DNA of 64,000 nucleotides from Oribacterium sinus (lineage in GTDB: Bacteria > Bacillota > Clostridia > Lachnospirales > Lachnospiraceae), in contig NZ_JACHHH010000002.1 in assembly GCF_014202695.1 (NCBI RefSeq), positions 248,001 to 312,000 on the forward strand, given 5' to 3'. This document shows, one piece after another, positions 26,417-35,116 of this stretch. The notes beneath the pieces were generated by a model, which saw nothing but the letters and a program-made list of their open reading frames with translations, searched no databases and was not told the origin of the DNA. Made by a program: the position numbers and the translations under genes. Every line of letters begins with the position of its first letter. Positions within the stretch are counted from its first letter, which is position 1.

Positions 26417-27538
26417 ATGAAGAAAAAATTATGTACCATGGCAGTATCACTGATGGTAGGACTTTCCCTGGTGGCATGCGGGGGAAATGCAAAGCAGGCT
26501 GAGTCAGCGAAGGGCTCTGAGGCTGAGACAACGGCGGCAGAGGAGAAAGGAAGCGATTCTTCTGAGAAGGCTGAGGATGTGAAGGGCTCCGGAGAAGTTG
26601 TAGTGTATTCTCCCAACTCCGACAGTGAGATTGCAGCGGTTGTACCTCTCTTTGAAGAGAAGACCGGCATTAAGGTAATCATTCAGTCTATGGGAACAGG
26701 AGATGTTCTGGCGAGACTGGAAGCGGAGAAGGATAACCCTCAGGCAGACGTAAACTGGGGAGCCATTAATATGTCTTTCTGGATGGGACAGCAGGATTTG
26801 TACGAGAAGTATGTTTCTCCCAATGATGCGAAGTTACCAAAGGAATATCAGAATCCTAACGGATATTTTGAGTATACAAAGCTTTCCGGTTCCGCAGCGC
26901 TTCTTTTAAACAAGGATGTTTTTAAAGAGCTGGGACTGGATGCGGAGAAGTTTAATTCCTACGAGGATTTGTTGGAGCCGAAGTTAAAGGGACATATTGC
27001 TATGGGGGATCCTACAAACTCTTCCAGTGCCTGGGCAGAGCTCACCAATATGCTTTTGGTAAAAGGTAAAGAACCTTATGATGATGCCGCTTGGGATTGG
27101 GTAGCAAAATTTGTGGATCAGCTGGATGGCACCATTCTTTCCTCTTCTTCCCAGATTTACAAGGGAACTGCTGATGGGGAGTATGCAGTGGGTGTTTCTT
27201 ATGAGGACCCCTGCGTAAGCTTGCTGGAAGACGGCGCAGAGAACTTAAGAGTTGTTTATCCTTCTGAAGGTGCTGTATGGTTACCTGCCGGTGTAGCTAT
27301 CGTAAAGGGTGCTAAGAACGAAGAAAATGCCAAGAAGTTTATCGATTTCTTAATTTCCGAAGAAGGACAGGAAGCTCTGAAGGATACCACCATTCGTCCG
27401 GTTATGACCTCCGTGGAAAATACCTCCGAGTTTATGCCTCCATTCTCCAAGATTAAAGTAGCTTATGAAGACATTAAGCTGGTAGCGGAGAAGAAGGAAG
27501 AGTGGCAGAACCGTTGGCAGGAGTTGGTAAAGAAGTAA
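26417..27538 (+). CDS. Extracellular solute-binding lipoprotein, FbpA/AfuA type
   Basis: Substrate-capturing lipoprotein of an ABC importer. 373 aa: signal peptide with lipobox LVACGG (Cys ~20), an acidic Ala/Glu/Ser linker (to ~60), then a binding domain beginning VVVYSPNSDSEI and containing VPLFEEKTGIKV, typical of the Fe3+/2-aminoethylphosphonate/sugar-phosphate (AfuA-like) binding protein group. Later YKGTADGEYAVGVSYEDP and VWLPAGVAIVKGAKN. Substrate cannot be told from sequence. ATG at 26417 follows ACAGGAGG. A strong terminator after it separates it from the ATPase, so the binding protein is probably made in excess. Confidence 0.88.
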   Translation: MKKKLCTMAVSLMVGLSLVACGGNAKQAESAKGSEAETTAAEEKGSDSSEKAEDVKGSGEVVVYSPNSDSEIAAVVPLFEEKTGIKVIIQSMGTGDVLARLEAEKDNPQADVNWGAINMSFWMGQQDLYEKYVSPNDAKLPKEYQNPNGYFEYTKLSGSAALLLNKDVFKELGLDAEKFNSYEDLLEPKLKGHIAMGDPTNSSSAWAELTNMLLVKGKEPYDDAAWDWVAKFVDQLDGTILSSSSQIYKGTADGEYAVGVSYEDPCVSLLEDGAENLRVVYPSEGAVWLPAGVAIVKGAKNEENAKKFIDFLISEEGQEALKDTTIRPVMTSVENTSEFMPPFSKIKVAYEDIKLVAEKKEEWQNRWQELVKK

Positions 27539-27550
27539 AGAGTTAGAATA

Positions 27551-27600
27551 GGGGCTGTAAAAAATAGTTTCAATATTCTATTTTTTACAGCCCTTTTTAT
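27551..27600 (+). terminator. Intra-operon terminator after the binding protein
   Basis: GGGCTGTAAAAAATAG / CTATTTTTTACAGCCC, loop of ten bases, then T5. The outer arms GGGGCTGTAAAA/TTTTACAGCCCC are shared with the hairpin at 30388-30521 after the permease. Confidence 0.92.
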
Positions 27601-27615
27601 AAAGGGGAAGATTTT

Positions 27616-28719
27616 ATGAGCGTGAATATTCGAATTCAAAATGCGGTAAAGAAATATGGGGACAATGTAGTGATTCCGGATTTGTCCTTAGACATTAAAG
27701 AAGGAGAGTTTTTTACTCTCTTAGGACCTTCAGGTTGCGGAAAAACCACTCTGCTTCGTATGATTGCAGGCTTTAATTCCATTGAGGGTGGGGATTTTTA
27801 TTTTGGAGATAGAAGAATCAATGATTTAGACCCTTCCAAGAGAAATATCGGAATGGTTTTCCAAAACTATGCGATTTTCCCGAACATGACCGTGGAAAAA
27901 AATGTGGAGTTCGGTTTAAAGAATAGAAATGTTTCCAAGGAAGACAGAGCGGTAGAAGTTAAGAAGTTTCTTAAGCTGATGCAGATAGAAGACTTTGCGG
28001 AGCGTATGCCGGAGAAGCTTTCCGGCGGGCAGCAGCAAAGAGTAGCTTTGGCAAGAGCTTTGGTGATTAAGCCGGATGTGCTTTTGATGGATGAGCCCTT
28101 GTCCAATCTGGATGCCAAGTTAAGAATCGAGATGCGTACCGCCATCAAACAATTACAAAACAGTATCGGCATTACCACGGTTTATGTTACTCACGACCAG
28201 GAAGAGGCAATGGCGGTATCCGACAGAATTGCGGTATTTAACCATGGCGTGATTCAGCAAATCGGAACCCCCAAGGCCTTGTATCAAAGACCGGCCAACC
28301 TCTTTGTGGCGAACTTTATCGGTCACAGTAATGAGCTGGAAGGAAGCTTGACAAAGGAAAACGGTCAAATGGTGGTTTCCGTTTGTGATGATTATTCCTT
28401 TGTTTTAAACAATGTGAAGGAAGAGCATTGTCAAGATGGAGTGCTTCCTGTGAAGCTTGCGGTAAGACCGGAGGAGTGGATTATTCAGGAAGAAACAGAG
28501 GCGGGTATGGAAGGAACGATTATCGACAGCATTTTCTTAGGCTTAAATACCCACTATCTGATTCAGTTAAGTAACGGTAAAGAAGTGGAGGCGGTGAAAG
28601 AATCCGAAATTGACTCTATTTTGCCAAAGGGAAAGAATGTAAAGCTGCAGATTAAGAGCCATAAAGTCAATGTTTTCTTGGAAGGCGGCAGTGAAAATAT
28701 TCTTCAGGGCGTGCTGTAG
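27616..28719 (+). CDS. ABC transporter ATPase, FbpC/PotA type
   Basis: Energises uptake. 367 aa: Walker A GPSGCGKTT (~residues 38-46), Q-loop MVFQNYAIFPNM, signature LSGGQQQRVALARAL, Walker B VLLMDEPLSNLDA, H-loop VYVTHDQEEAM, and a C-terminal TOBE-like regulatory region (~240-367). Directly precedes the permease; GGGGAAGATTTT before the ATG. Confidence 0.93.
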   Translation: MSVNIRIQNAVKKYGDNVVIPDLSLDIKEGEFFTLLGPSGCGKTTLLRMIAGFNSIEGGDFYFGDRRINDLDPSKRNIGMVFQNYAIFPNMTVEKNVEFGLKNRNVSKEDRAVEVKKFLKLMQIEDFAERMPEKLSGGQQQRVALARALVIKPDVLLMDEPLSNLDAKLRIEMRTAIKQLQNSIGITTVYVTHDQEEAMAVSDRIAVFNHGVIQQIGTPKALYQRPANLFVANFIGHSNELEGSLTKENGQMVVSVCDDYSFVLNNVKEEHCQDGVLPVKLAVRPEEWIIQEETEAGMEGTIIDSIFLGLNTHYLIQLSNGKEVEAVKESEIDSILPKGKNVKLQIKSHKVNVFLEGGSENILQGVL

Positions 28720-28735
28720 GGGGAGGAGAGAACGG

Positions 28736-30385
28736 ATGAAAACAAACAAAAAATGGGAAATCTGGACCTTCATCTCTATGACCATCTTAATCGTTTACCT
28801 GATTTTTATGATCTATCCCCTGTCTACCCTCCTTCGAAATTCTATGATTTTAAAGGATGGCGGCGTAGGCTTTGCAAACTTTCAGAGCTTTTTTGCCAAA
28901 AGCTATAACTTGCAAACGATTTATCATTCCTTTGCCGTGAGCTTTTGTGCCACCATTATTACTTTGATTGTAGGAATTCCCCTAGGCTATTTCCATAGCT
29001 TTTATAAAATCAAGGGACAGAAGATTCTACAGGTTTTTATCATTTTATGCGGTATGTCTGCCCCCTTTATCGGCGCTTATTCCTGGATTCTTTTAATGGG
29101 AAGAAACGGTTTGGTTACCCAGCTCTTTAAAAACCTCTTCGGGATTAAGCTACCTACCATTTACGGTTTCCGAGGCATTATGATTGTAGAGTGTATGCAG
29201 TTATATCCTCTGGTGTTCCTATATTTTTCTGCGGCTTTAAAGAATATTGACAATACCCTTTTGGAAGCTTCCGAAAATATGGGCTGTTCCGGTTGGAAAC
29301 GCTTCCTTACCTTGGTCATTCCTCTCTGCGCACCTTCCATTATTGCGGCAACCTTAATGGTATTTATGCGGGCCTTTGCAGACTTTGGTACACCGCTGTT
29401 TATCGGAGAAGGATATAAGACCTTCCCTGTGGAAATCTATAACTCCTTTATGAGTGAGACGGGATCGGATAAGCACTACGCTTCTGCGGTGGCGGTGATT
29501 GCTATTGTGATTACCACCATCATTTTCCTGATTCAAAGATTTATTAACAGCCGTTTTTCCTTTTCCATGAATGCCCTGCATCCTATCGAAAAGAAGCCGG
29601 CAAAGGGAATCAAAGGGGTATTGATTCACCTGTATTGCTATTTGGTGGTGATTATCGCCTACGCCCCTCAGGTTTATGTGATGTATACCTCCTTCCTGAA
29701 AACCAAAGGCAAGAGATTCCTGAAGGAATTTTCCGTACAAAGCTATATTGATGCCTGGAAGTTCCTGGACAATGCCATTCCCAATACCTTTATTATTGCC
29801 GGAACATCTTTGATTTTGATTATTGTCCTGAGTATCATGGTAGCTTATCTGGTGGTAAGAAGAAATAATTTTGCCAACAAGTTGATTGATACCTTGTCCA
29901 TGATTCCTTATGTTATTCCCGGATCGGTTGTGGGTATTTCTCTGGTACTTGCCTTTAGCAGAAAGCCAATTGTGCTGGTGGGAACCTTTGCCATTATGAT
30001 TGTGGCTCTGGTGATTCGAAGGAACTCCTATACTATACGTTCCTCCATCGCTATTTTACAGCAAATCCCCATGTCCATAGAGGAGGCAGCGATTTCTCTA
30101 GGAAGCAGTAAAATGAAGGCATTCTTTGCGGTAACCATGCCCATGATGATTAACGGTATTCTTTCCGGAGCCCTGCTTTCCTGGATCAGTATTATTACGG
30201 AGCTGTCTTCCGGTATCATCCTGTATAACTATAGGACTACAACGTTGACGATTCAGATCTATACCTATGTTTCCAGAGGTTCTTACGGTATTGCGGCGGC
30301 AATGGCCACCATCTTGAGCCTGATGACCAGTATATCTTTGATTGGACTGATGTTGTTCTCAAAGAATAAAAATGTGATGTTCTAA
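28736..30385 (+). CDS. Double-length ABC permease, FbpB type
   Basis: 549 aa with about 12 hydrophobic segments in two homologous halves, each with a binding-protein-dependent permease loop (EASENMGCSGWKRFLTLVIPLCAPS near ~205, and EEAAISLGSSKMKAFFAVTMPMM near ~465). Such fused permeases are typical of Fe3+, phosphonate and sugar-phosphate importers, matching the neighbouring genes. ATG at 28736 follows GGGGGAGGAGAGAACG, 16 bases after the ATPase stop. Confidence 0.92.
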   Translation: MKTNKKWEIWTFISMTILIVYLIFMIYPLSTLLRNSMILKDGGVGFANFQSFFAKSYNLQTIYHSFAVSFCATIITLIVGIPLGYFHSFYKIKGQKILQVFIILCGMSAPFIGAYSWILLMGRNGLVTQLFKNLFGIKLPTIYGFRGIMIVECMQLYPLVFLYFSAALKNIDNTLLEASENMGCSGWKRFLTLVIPLCAPSIIAATLMVFMRAFADFGTPLFIGEGYKTFPVEIYNSFMSETGSDKHYASAVAVIAIVITTIIFLIQRFINSRFSFSMNALHPIEKKPAKGIKGVLIHLYCYLVVIIAYAPQVYVMYTSFLKTKGKRFLKEFSVQSYIDAWKFLDNAIPNTFIIAGTSLILIIVLSIMVAYLVVRRNNFANKLIDTLSMIPYVIPGSVVGISLVLAFSRKPIVLVGTFAIMIVALVIRRNSYTIRSSIAILQQIPMSIEEAAISLGSSKMKAFFAVTMPMMINGILSGALLSWISIITELSSGIILYNYRTTTLTIQIYTYVSRGSYGIAAAMATILSLMTSISLIGLMLFSKNKNVMF

Positions 30386-30387
30386 AG

Positions 30388-30521
30388 GGGGCTGTAAAAA
30401 AATCAAAATAGTTTTCTAAGCAATATAGGTCTAAATTTGGGGCACGCTTTCGCTAGCTTCGCCTGACTGAGCAGTGGTTTTGTTAACCACTGCTCACTTT
30501 GCTTTTACAGCCCCTTTTTTT
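30388..30521 (+). terminator. Long hairpin/terminator after the permease, carrying a repeat element
   Basis: Outer arms GGGGCTGTAAAA (30388-30399) and TTTTACAGCCCC (30503-30514) followed by T7. The loop holds a copy of the structured repeat seen at 6344-6590. Confidence 0.75.
30420..30503 (-). repeat. Partial copy of the 6344-6590 structured element
   Basis: Aligns over about 84 bases with the reverse complement of 6500-6587: shared blocks are ATATAGGTCT, TTGGGG-ACGCT-TCGCTAGC, TGACTGAGCAGT and ACTGCTCACTTTGCTT. The hairpin arms differ (AGTAGAC/GTCTACT there; AGTGGTT/AACCACT here) but both pair fully. Confidence 0.8.
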
Positions 30522-30544
30522 GTAGAACGAAGGCAGGAAAATGG

Positions 30545-30677
30545 AAAGTCCCTTGAAAAAGTTGCCACTTGCGAAGAAAAGTCCCTTGAAAAAGTTGAGA
30601 AAATTGAAAAAAGTCCCTTGAAAAATATGTGAAAATCCGAAAAAGTCCCTTGAAAAAGTTGTGATATGGAAAACCAT
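30545..30677 (+). repeat. 32-33-nt tandem repeats, four units
   Basis: AGTCCCTTGAAAAA begins at 30547, 30580, 30612 and 30644. Conserved part is about AAAGTCCCTTGAAAAAGTTG, the remaining 12-13 bases vary. A shorter repeat CTAAGAGGTAAA follows near 30728-30755. No ORF. Part of the 560-base gap before the LacI gene. Confidence 0.8.
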
Positions 30678-30852
30678 CATCTTTGAAAAGGAATCTACGG
30701 AAGAAAAATGTTGAAAAAGAGTGTTTGCTAAGAGGTAAACATCTAAGAGGTAAATAACTAAGAAACTCAAGTTACTAGGAAATATATAAAGCATGGAAAA
30801 AAGAAAGAGAGTCTGAAACAGTTGAAAACGTAATGAAACAACTGAAACAATA

Positions 30853-30880
30853 TTGACTATATTTAAACACTATATACAAT
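30853..30880 (+). promoter_or_regulatory. Promoter of the lacI/sugar operon, with a possible operator
   Basis: TTGACT (30853-30858), 16-base spacer, TACAAT (30875-30880). Just upstream CAGTTG and CAACTG form an inverted repeat 14 bases apart (within 30818-30846), a candidate operator for the adjacent LacI regulator. Confidence 0.65.
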
Positions 30881-30944
30881 AAAATCTATAAATTACAATT
30901 ATTATTTACATATAATACACTAGAAAGTGGAGATAAGTTATTGC

Positions 30945-31952
30945 ATGGCAAATGATAGTCCAAAAGAAATTTCAGCAACAATTAGAGACGTTGCCAAAGC
31001 TGCAGGTGTTTCTCCGGCTACTGTTTCAAGATACTATTCAGGAAGTAGTGTAGTAGGAACAGAGCTGAGTAATCAAATTGAAAATGCGGCAGAAAAGCTT
31101 GGCTATATTCATAAATATAGAAAAAGAAAGGATAGAGGGGTTATTGCTCTGTTGCTCTCGGATTTAGAGCTATCATTTTATGGAGATGTAGTAAAAGAAA
31201 TTTTAGAACAGCTATCAAGGTATAGGTTTCGTTTGATTATCATTCCTTATTCCAATGAAGAAAGTGACTATAAGCATTTTATTACGGAAATGAATATCGA
31301 AGGTGTTATTTATTTAGATGAAAATATTAACCCGGATATTTTAAAGTATATTCATTCAAAAAACATAAAAACCATTATGTGTGGCGGTGTTTCCCAAAAT
31401 GATAAGGTGGAATCGGTACATGTTAATGATTTGCTTGCGGCCTACGAAGGGATGAAATATCTTATCAAGTTAAAACATGAAAAGATACTGGTTCTTTCTG
31501 ACTTTGAAAATAAAATGGGCTCTACTTTTCAAAGACTAATGGGATGTAGGAAAGCCTTAGAAGAGTATTCTCTTCAAGGTCAAGAGGAACTTATTGCTTA
31601 CGGGAAAATGACCTATGAAATGGGGTATCGTTTGACTGAAAAAATGCTTAAAGCAAAAAAAGATTTTACCGCAGTATTTGCATTTAGTGACGAGATGGCA
31701 ATGGGTGCAATTAAAGCATTAATTGCAAACGGCTTAGAGGTTCCAAGGGATATTTCGGTTTTGGGCTTTGATGATATAGCTTTTGCAGAAAAATACAATC
31801 CGCCATTGACTACGATTCACCAACCTATTAAAGCCTTTGTTACACAGTGTTTGGATTTTTTTATGAATGAAACAGAACATAAAACTTTAGATATTATGTT
31901 CCCCTTTAGAATAATAGAGAGGAGCACATGTGCGGAAAATAAAAGGGTATAG
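30945..31952 (+). CDS. LacI-family transcriptional regulator
   Basis: 335 aa: N-terminal helix-turn-helix (ATIRDVAKAAGVSPATVSRY) with hinge, then a periplasmic-binding-protein-like sensor domain (VIALLLSDLELSFYGDV to the C-terminus; DISVLGFDDIAFAEKYNPPLTTIHQP near the end). Expected to repress or activate the downstream sugar operon in response to its substrate. ATG at 30945 lies about 12 bases from GTGGAG, so the start is not certain. Codon use is more AT-rich than in the envelope genes. Confidence 0.92.
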   Translation: MANDSPKEISATIRDVAKAAGVSPATVSRYYSGSSVVGTELSNQIENAAEKLGYIHKYRKRKDRGVIALLLSDLELSFYGDVVKEILEQLSRYRFRLIIIPYSNEESDYKHFITEMNIEGVIYLDENINPDILKYIHSKNIKTIMCGGVSQNDKVESVHVNDLLAAYEGMKYLIKLKHEKILVLSDFENKMGSTFQRLMGCRKALEEYSLQGQEELIAYGKMTYEMGYRLTEKMLKAKKDFTAVFAFSDEMAMGAIKALIANGLEVPRDISVLGFDDIAFAEKYNPPLTTIHQPIKAFVTQCLDFFMNETEHKTLDIMFPFRIIERSTCAENKRV

Positions 31953-31990
31953 ATATAAAAGAAATGAATCCAAGAGAAAGGAGAAAATAA

Positions 31991-32827
31991 ATGCCGAACT
32001 ACCAACGAATACTTCTTCTTAGAACAATAAAGATTATTTTATTAGCTGTTTTCACTCTAATATCGATTGCTCCTTTGGCATGGATTTTACTTTCTTCTTT
32101 TAAAACAAATCGAGAAATCATGCTTTCTGCATTTTCGCTTCCTTCGAGCTTTGATTTTAAAGGATACCGAGTTGCGCTGGAGGTGTCTCCAATACTTCGG
32201 TTTTATGGAAACAGCCTAATCATTGCTACTGCAAGTACAATATTAAATCTTTTGTTTGTATCCATGACCGCATATGTATTTGCAAGGTTCGAATTTAAAG
32301 GAAGAGCCCTTATGGCGTTAATGATTTCTTCTTCCCTATTAATTCCAAGCTCTGCACTCCTTATGCCGATTTATAGGATCATGGTGAGTATTCATCTGTT
32401 TGATACGATTATCGGATTGATTTTGGTTCACACTGCCTTGGGATTACCAACATCCTTCTTTGTTATTCGAAGTTACTTTCAAAGTATTCCGAAGGAATTG
32501 GAAGAGGCTGCATATATTGATGGCTGTGGATATATGAAAACATTTTTTGTAATCGTACTTCCGTTGGCTAAGTCAGGACTGTCTACCGTTGCGGTTCTAC
32601 AGTTTTTAATGTCATGGAATGAATTTATGTTTGCCCTGGTTTTGACAAAGTCAGAAAAAGTAAGAACATTACCCTTAGCGCTAAATTATTTTACTACGCA
32701 GTTTTCGTTTAACTACACGGCTCTTTTTGCAGCCCTTACGATGGTGATTCTTCCCAGCATTATTATTTACATCATCTTACAAGAACAAGTGACGCAAAGT
32801 ATGGTCACCGGAGCAATAAAAGGTTAA
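31991..32827 (+). CDS. Carbohydrate ABC permease, MalG type (CUT1)
   Basis: 278 aa with six hydrophobic segments and the EAA loop (EEAAYIDGCGYMKTFFVIVLPLAKSG, ~residues 175-200). Pairs with the MalF-type permease two genes downstream. ATG follows AAAGGAGAAAATAA. The order permease-binding protein-permease is less common than binding protein-permease-permease. Confidence 0.92.
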   Translation: MPNYQRILLLRTIKIILLAVFTLISIAPLAWILLSSFKTNREIMLSAFSLPSSFDFKGYRVALEVSPILRFYGNSLIIATASTILNLLFVSMTAYVFARFEFKGRALMALMISSSLLIPSSALLMPIYRIMVSIHLFDTIIGLILVHTALGLPTSFFVIRSYFQSIPKELEEAAYIDGCGYMKTFFVIVLPLAKSGLSTVAVLQFLMSWNEFMFALVLTKSEKVRTLPLALNYFTTQFSFNYTALFAALTMVILPSIIIYIILQEQVTQSMVTGAIKG

Positions 32828-32840
32828 GGAAGGAGAAATT

Positions 32841-34151
32841 ATGAAAAAAGTAGTTAGGAAGTCATTGTCTATGCTATTAGCAGGAGTGGTATGTTTTGGG
32901 GGGCTGACAGCTTGCTCTCCTTCTTCAAAAGGAGCATCCGGCACCGAAGCAAAGGGGCAAGAGGCAAGCAAAGAAGGTCAAGTAGAAATCACCTTTGCCA
33001 CATCCTGGGTTGGGGTTAGCTCGTCAAAGGAATGGTTTCATAATAGACTTGAGGCCTTCAACAAAGAATATGGCAGTGAAATCAAAGTGAATGTTGAGGA
33101 AATTGCCGGAGATCAGGCTTATGTAGATAAGATGAAAGTCTTATATAGTTCGGATGCATTGCCGGATGTGATTGCGGCAGGAGGCTATAATTTAATTGAT
33201 ACTATGCAGGATAAGTTTGTGGATTTAACACCTTACATCGATGAAGAATGGAAAAATTCTATTGATGAAAAATGTTGGGAAGTCAATTCCCGTGATGGAA
33301 AGATTTACGGTGCCCCCATTTCCAAACAGGTTATAGGCTATTTTTATAATAAAGATTTGTTTAAAAAGGCGGGTATAGAAAAACCTGCAAGCACTTGGGA
33401 AGAGTTTTTCCAGAACTGCGATAAATTAAAGGCTGCCGGAATTACTCCTTTATCTATGGATACGGCAGATTCCGGATGGGTAACTTCTCTTATGCTTGGT
33501 GCTATAGTGGGACAGACAGAGGAAGGGGAAAAGTTTATGAATACAAGCCTTCCCAAGGATTATAATCAAGAATATTTTGTAAATGCGGTTTCCGATATTC
33601 AAAAGATGTTTAACGAGTATACCTCTACAGATGCCATTGGCGGTGCTTATGAGAATGCAGCCGGAAATTTCTTTACGGAGCAAACTGCTATCATAGCGAA
33701 TGGACCTTGGATGGTGGGGGATTTTTATGACACGGATAAGGTGGAAGAGGGCTTTGCAGACAAGATTGGCGTAGCTGCTTTTCCCGGAGATGTTATGTAT
33801 GATGCCGGAAAGATTGGTTTTAATGTAGCGGCTAAGACAGAAGAAAAAAGAAAGGCAGCAGCTACTTTTGTGAAGTTTATGACCAATGAAGACAGTCAAA
33901 AAGCTAATGTGGAAATTACCGGTGAAATTCCCTGCTTAAAGAAAGAAGTAGACTCTAAGGTATATCCGTTGGTTCAGGAAACCATCCACTTGGCCAATAC
34001 AGCAAAGAGACATATCAATGACTTTCAGTCTTTATGGTTTGCCAATGTAGTGGATGAAGTGAGTGTGGAATATCCTTTATTGGCCCAAAACAAAATTACT
34101 GCAGAAGAATTTGCAAAAAAATTAACGGAAGCAGCCCAGAAGAATCAGTAA
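32841..34151 (+). CDS. Sugar-binding lipoprotein of the CUT1 ABC transporter
   Basis: 436 aa: signal peptide with lipobox GLTACS, a short Gly/Ser/Glu linker, then an extracellular solute-binding family 1 domain (EEIAGDQAYVDKMKVLYSSDALPDVI, LFKKAGIEKPASTWEEFFQNCDKLKAAGITPL, QTAIIANGPWMVGDF). The sugar is not identifiable; the neighbouring GH4 enzyme suggests a glycoside. AAGGAGAAATT precedes the ATG. Confidence 0.92.
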   Translation: MKKVVRKSLSMLLAGVVCFGGLTACSPSSKGASGTEAKGQEASKEGQVEITFATSWVGVSSSKEWFHNRLEAFNKEYGSEIKVNVEEIAGDQAYVDKMKVLYSSDALPDVIAAGGYNLIDTMQDKFVDLTPYIDEEWKNSIDEKCWEVNSRDGKIYGAPISKQVIGYFYNKDLFKKAGIEKPASTWEEFFQNCDKLKAAGITPLSMDTADSGWVTSLMLGAIVGQTEEGEKFMNTSLPKDYNQEYFVNAVSDIQKMFNEYTSTDAIGGAYENAAGNFFTEQTAIIANGPWMVGDFYDTDKVEEGFADKIGVAAFPGDVMYDAGKIGFNVAAKTEEKRKAAATFVKFMTNEDSQKANVEITGEIPCLKKEVDSKVYPLVQETIHLANTAKRHINDFQSLWFANVVDEVSVEYPLLAQNKITAEEFAKKLTEAAQKNQ

Positions 34152-34211
34152 AATTATAGGCTAATTGATGATGCTAAGACTGTTTCCAGCAATAGGAAGG
34201 TGAGGAATACT

Positions 34212-35090
34212 ATGCAATCAAGGAACAAGAAATGGATGATTATACTTTTTTCTCTACCGACAATGATACTATTTATGATGTTGTATCTTGTTCCTATGCT
34301 CATCGTGTTTATAACTTCCTTTTTTGAATGGAAATCCGGCGGTGTATTTCACCCTGTGGGACTCAAAAACTACTTTCTTGGATTTACGGCGGATCCAAGA
34401 ATGATTCAATCTATCTTTAACACAGTGATTTGGACTATATTGCAAGGCATTTTTCATGTTTTTATAGGAACAGTTTTAGCATTGATATTAGCCAAGCGTT
34501 TCCGCGGGTGGAAGATTTTTAGAACTATTTTTATGATTCCCAATGTAATCTCTTCTGCGGCGTTAGCAGTTATCTTTTTAAATGTTTTTAATGCAAAATA
34601 TGGACTGGTGAATTCTTTTTTGTCATCAATACTAGGTAAGCCAATTACGAAAAACTGGTTTTTTGATCCGAATAGTGCCTTTTTAACAGTTACCAGTATG
34701 TGGTTACTCTATTCAGGTATGATTGTCATTATTGTTCTTGCAGGGCTGTTTTCTATTCCTGAGGATATTTATGAGGCGGCGAAAATAGACGGTGCATCTG
34801 ATTTTGTTATGGATATTAGTATTAGATTGCCTTTAATTCGCCCAGTTCTCGGAACTGCAGTGATTATTGCGGCTACAAGTATGTTGAGAGAATTTGAATT
34901 GATTTTCTTGACGACCAATGGAGGCCCGGGAGATTTAACTTTAAACTTGCCGCTATATTTGTATAAAACAAGTCTGAAAGAAAGTAATTATGGTTATGCC
35001 AATATGATGGGCGTTGTATTGATCATCACCGGAGTTCTCTGTGTATTCTTTATCAATAAAATATTTAAGATGAATGAAACAGATATGTAA
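34212..35090 (+). CDS. Carbohydrate ABC permease, MalF type (CUT1)
   Basis: 292 aa, six hydrophobic segments, EAA loop EDIYEAAKIDGASDFVMDISIRLPLIRP (~residues 185-212) and LTTNGGPGDLT, a MalF hallmark. ATG at 34212 (after GTGAGGAATACT) preferred over a GTG at 34200. Confidence 0.92.
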   Translation: MQSRNKKWMIILFSLPTMILFMMLYLVPMLIVFITSFFEWKSGGVFHPVGLKNYFLGFTADPRMIQSIFNTVIWTILQGIFHVFIGTVLALILAKRFRGWKIFRTIFMIPNVISSAALAVIFLNVFNAKYGLVNSFLSSILGKPITKNWFFDPNSAFLTVTSMWLLYSGMIVIIVLAGLFSIPEDIYEAAKIDGASDFVMDISIRLPLIRPVLGTAVIIAATSMLREFELIFLTTNGGPGDLTLNLPLYLYKTSLKESNYGYANMMGVVLIITGVLCVFFINKIFKMNETDM

Positions 35091-35116
35091 TAGTTTGCAA
35101 AGGAAGGAGTTTTGTC

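Noticed and set aside
30545-30677. CRISPR array
   Set aside because: Units share about 20 bases with only 12-13 base gaps, the gaps are too short for spacers, and no cas genes are nearby.
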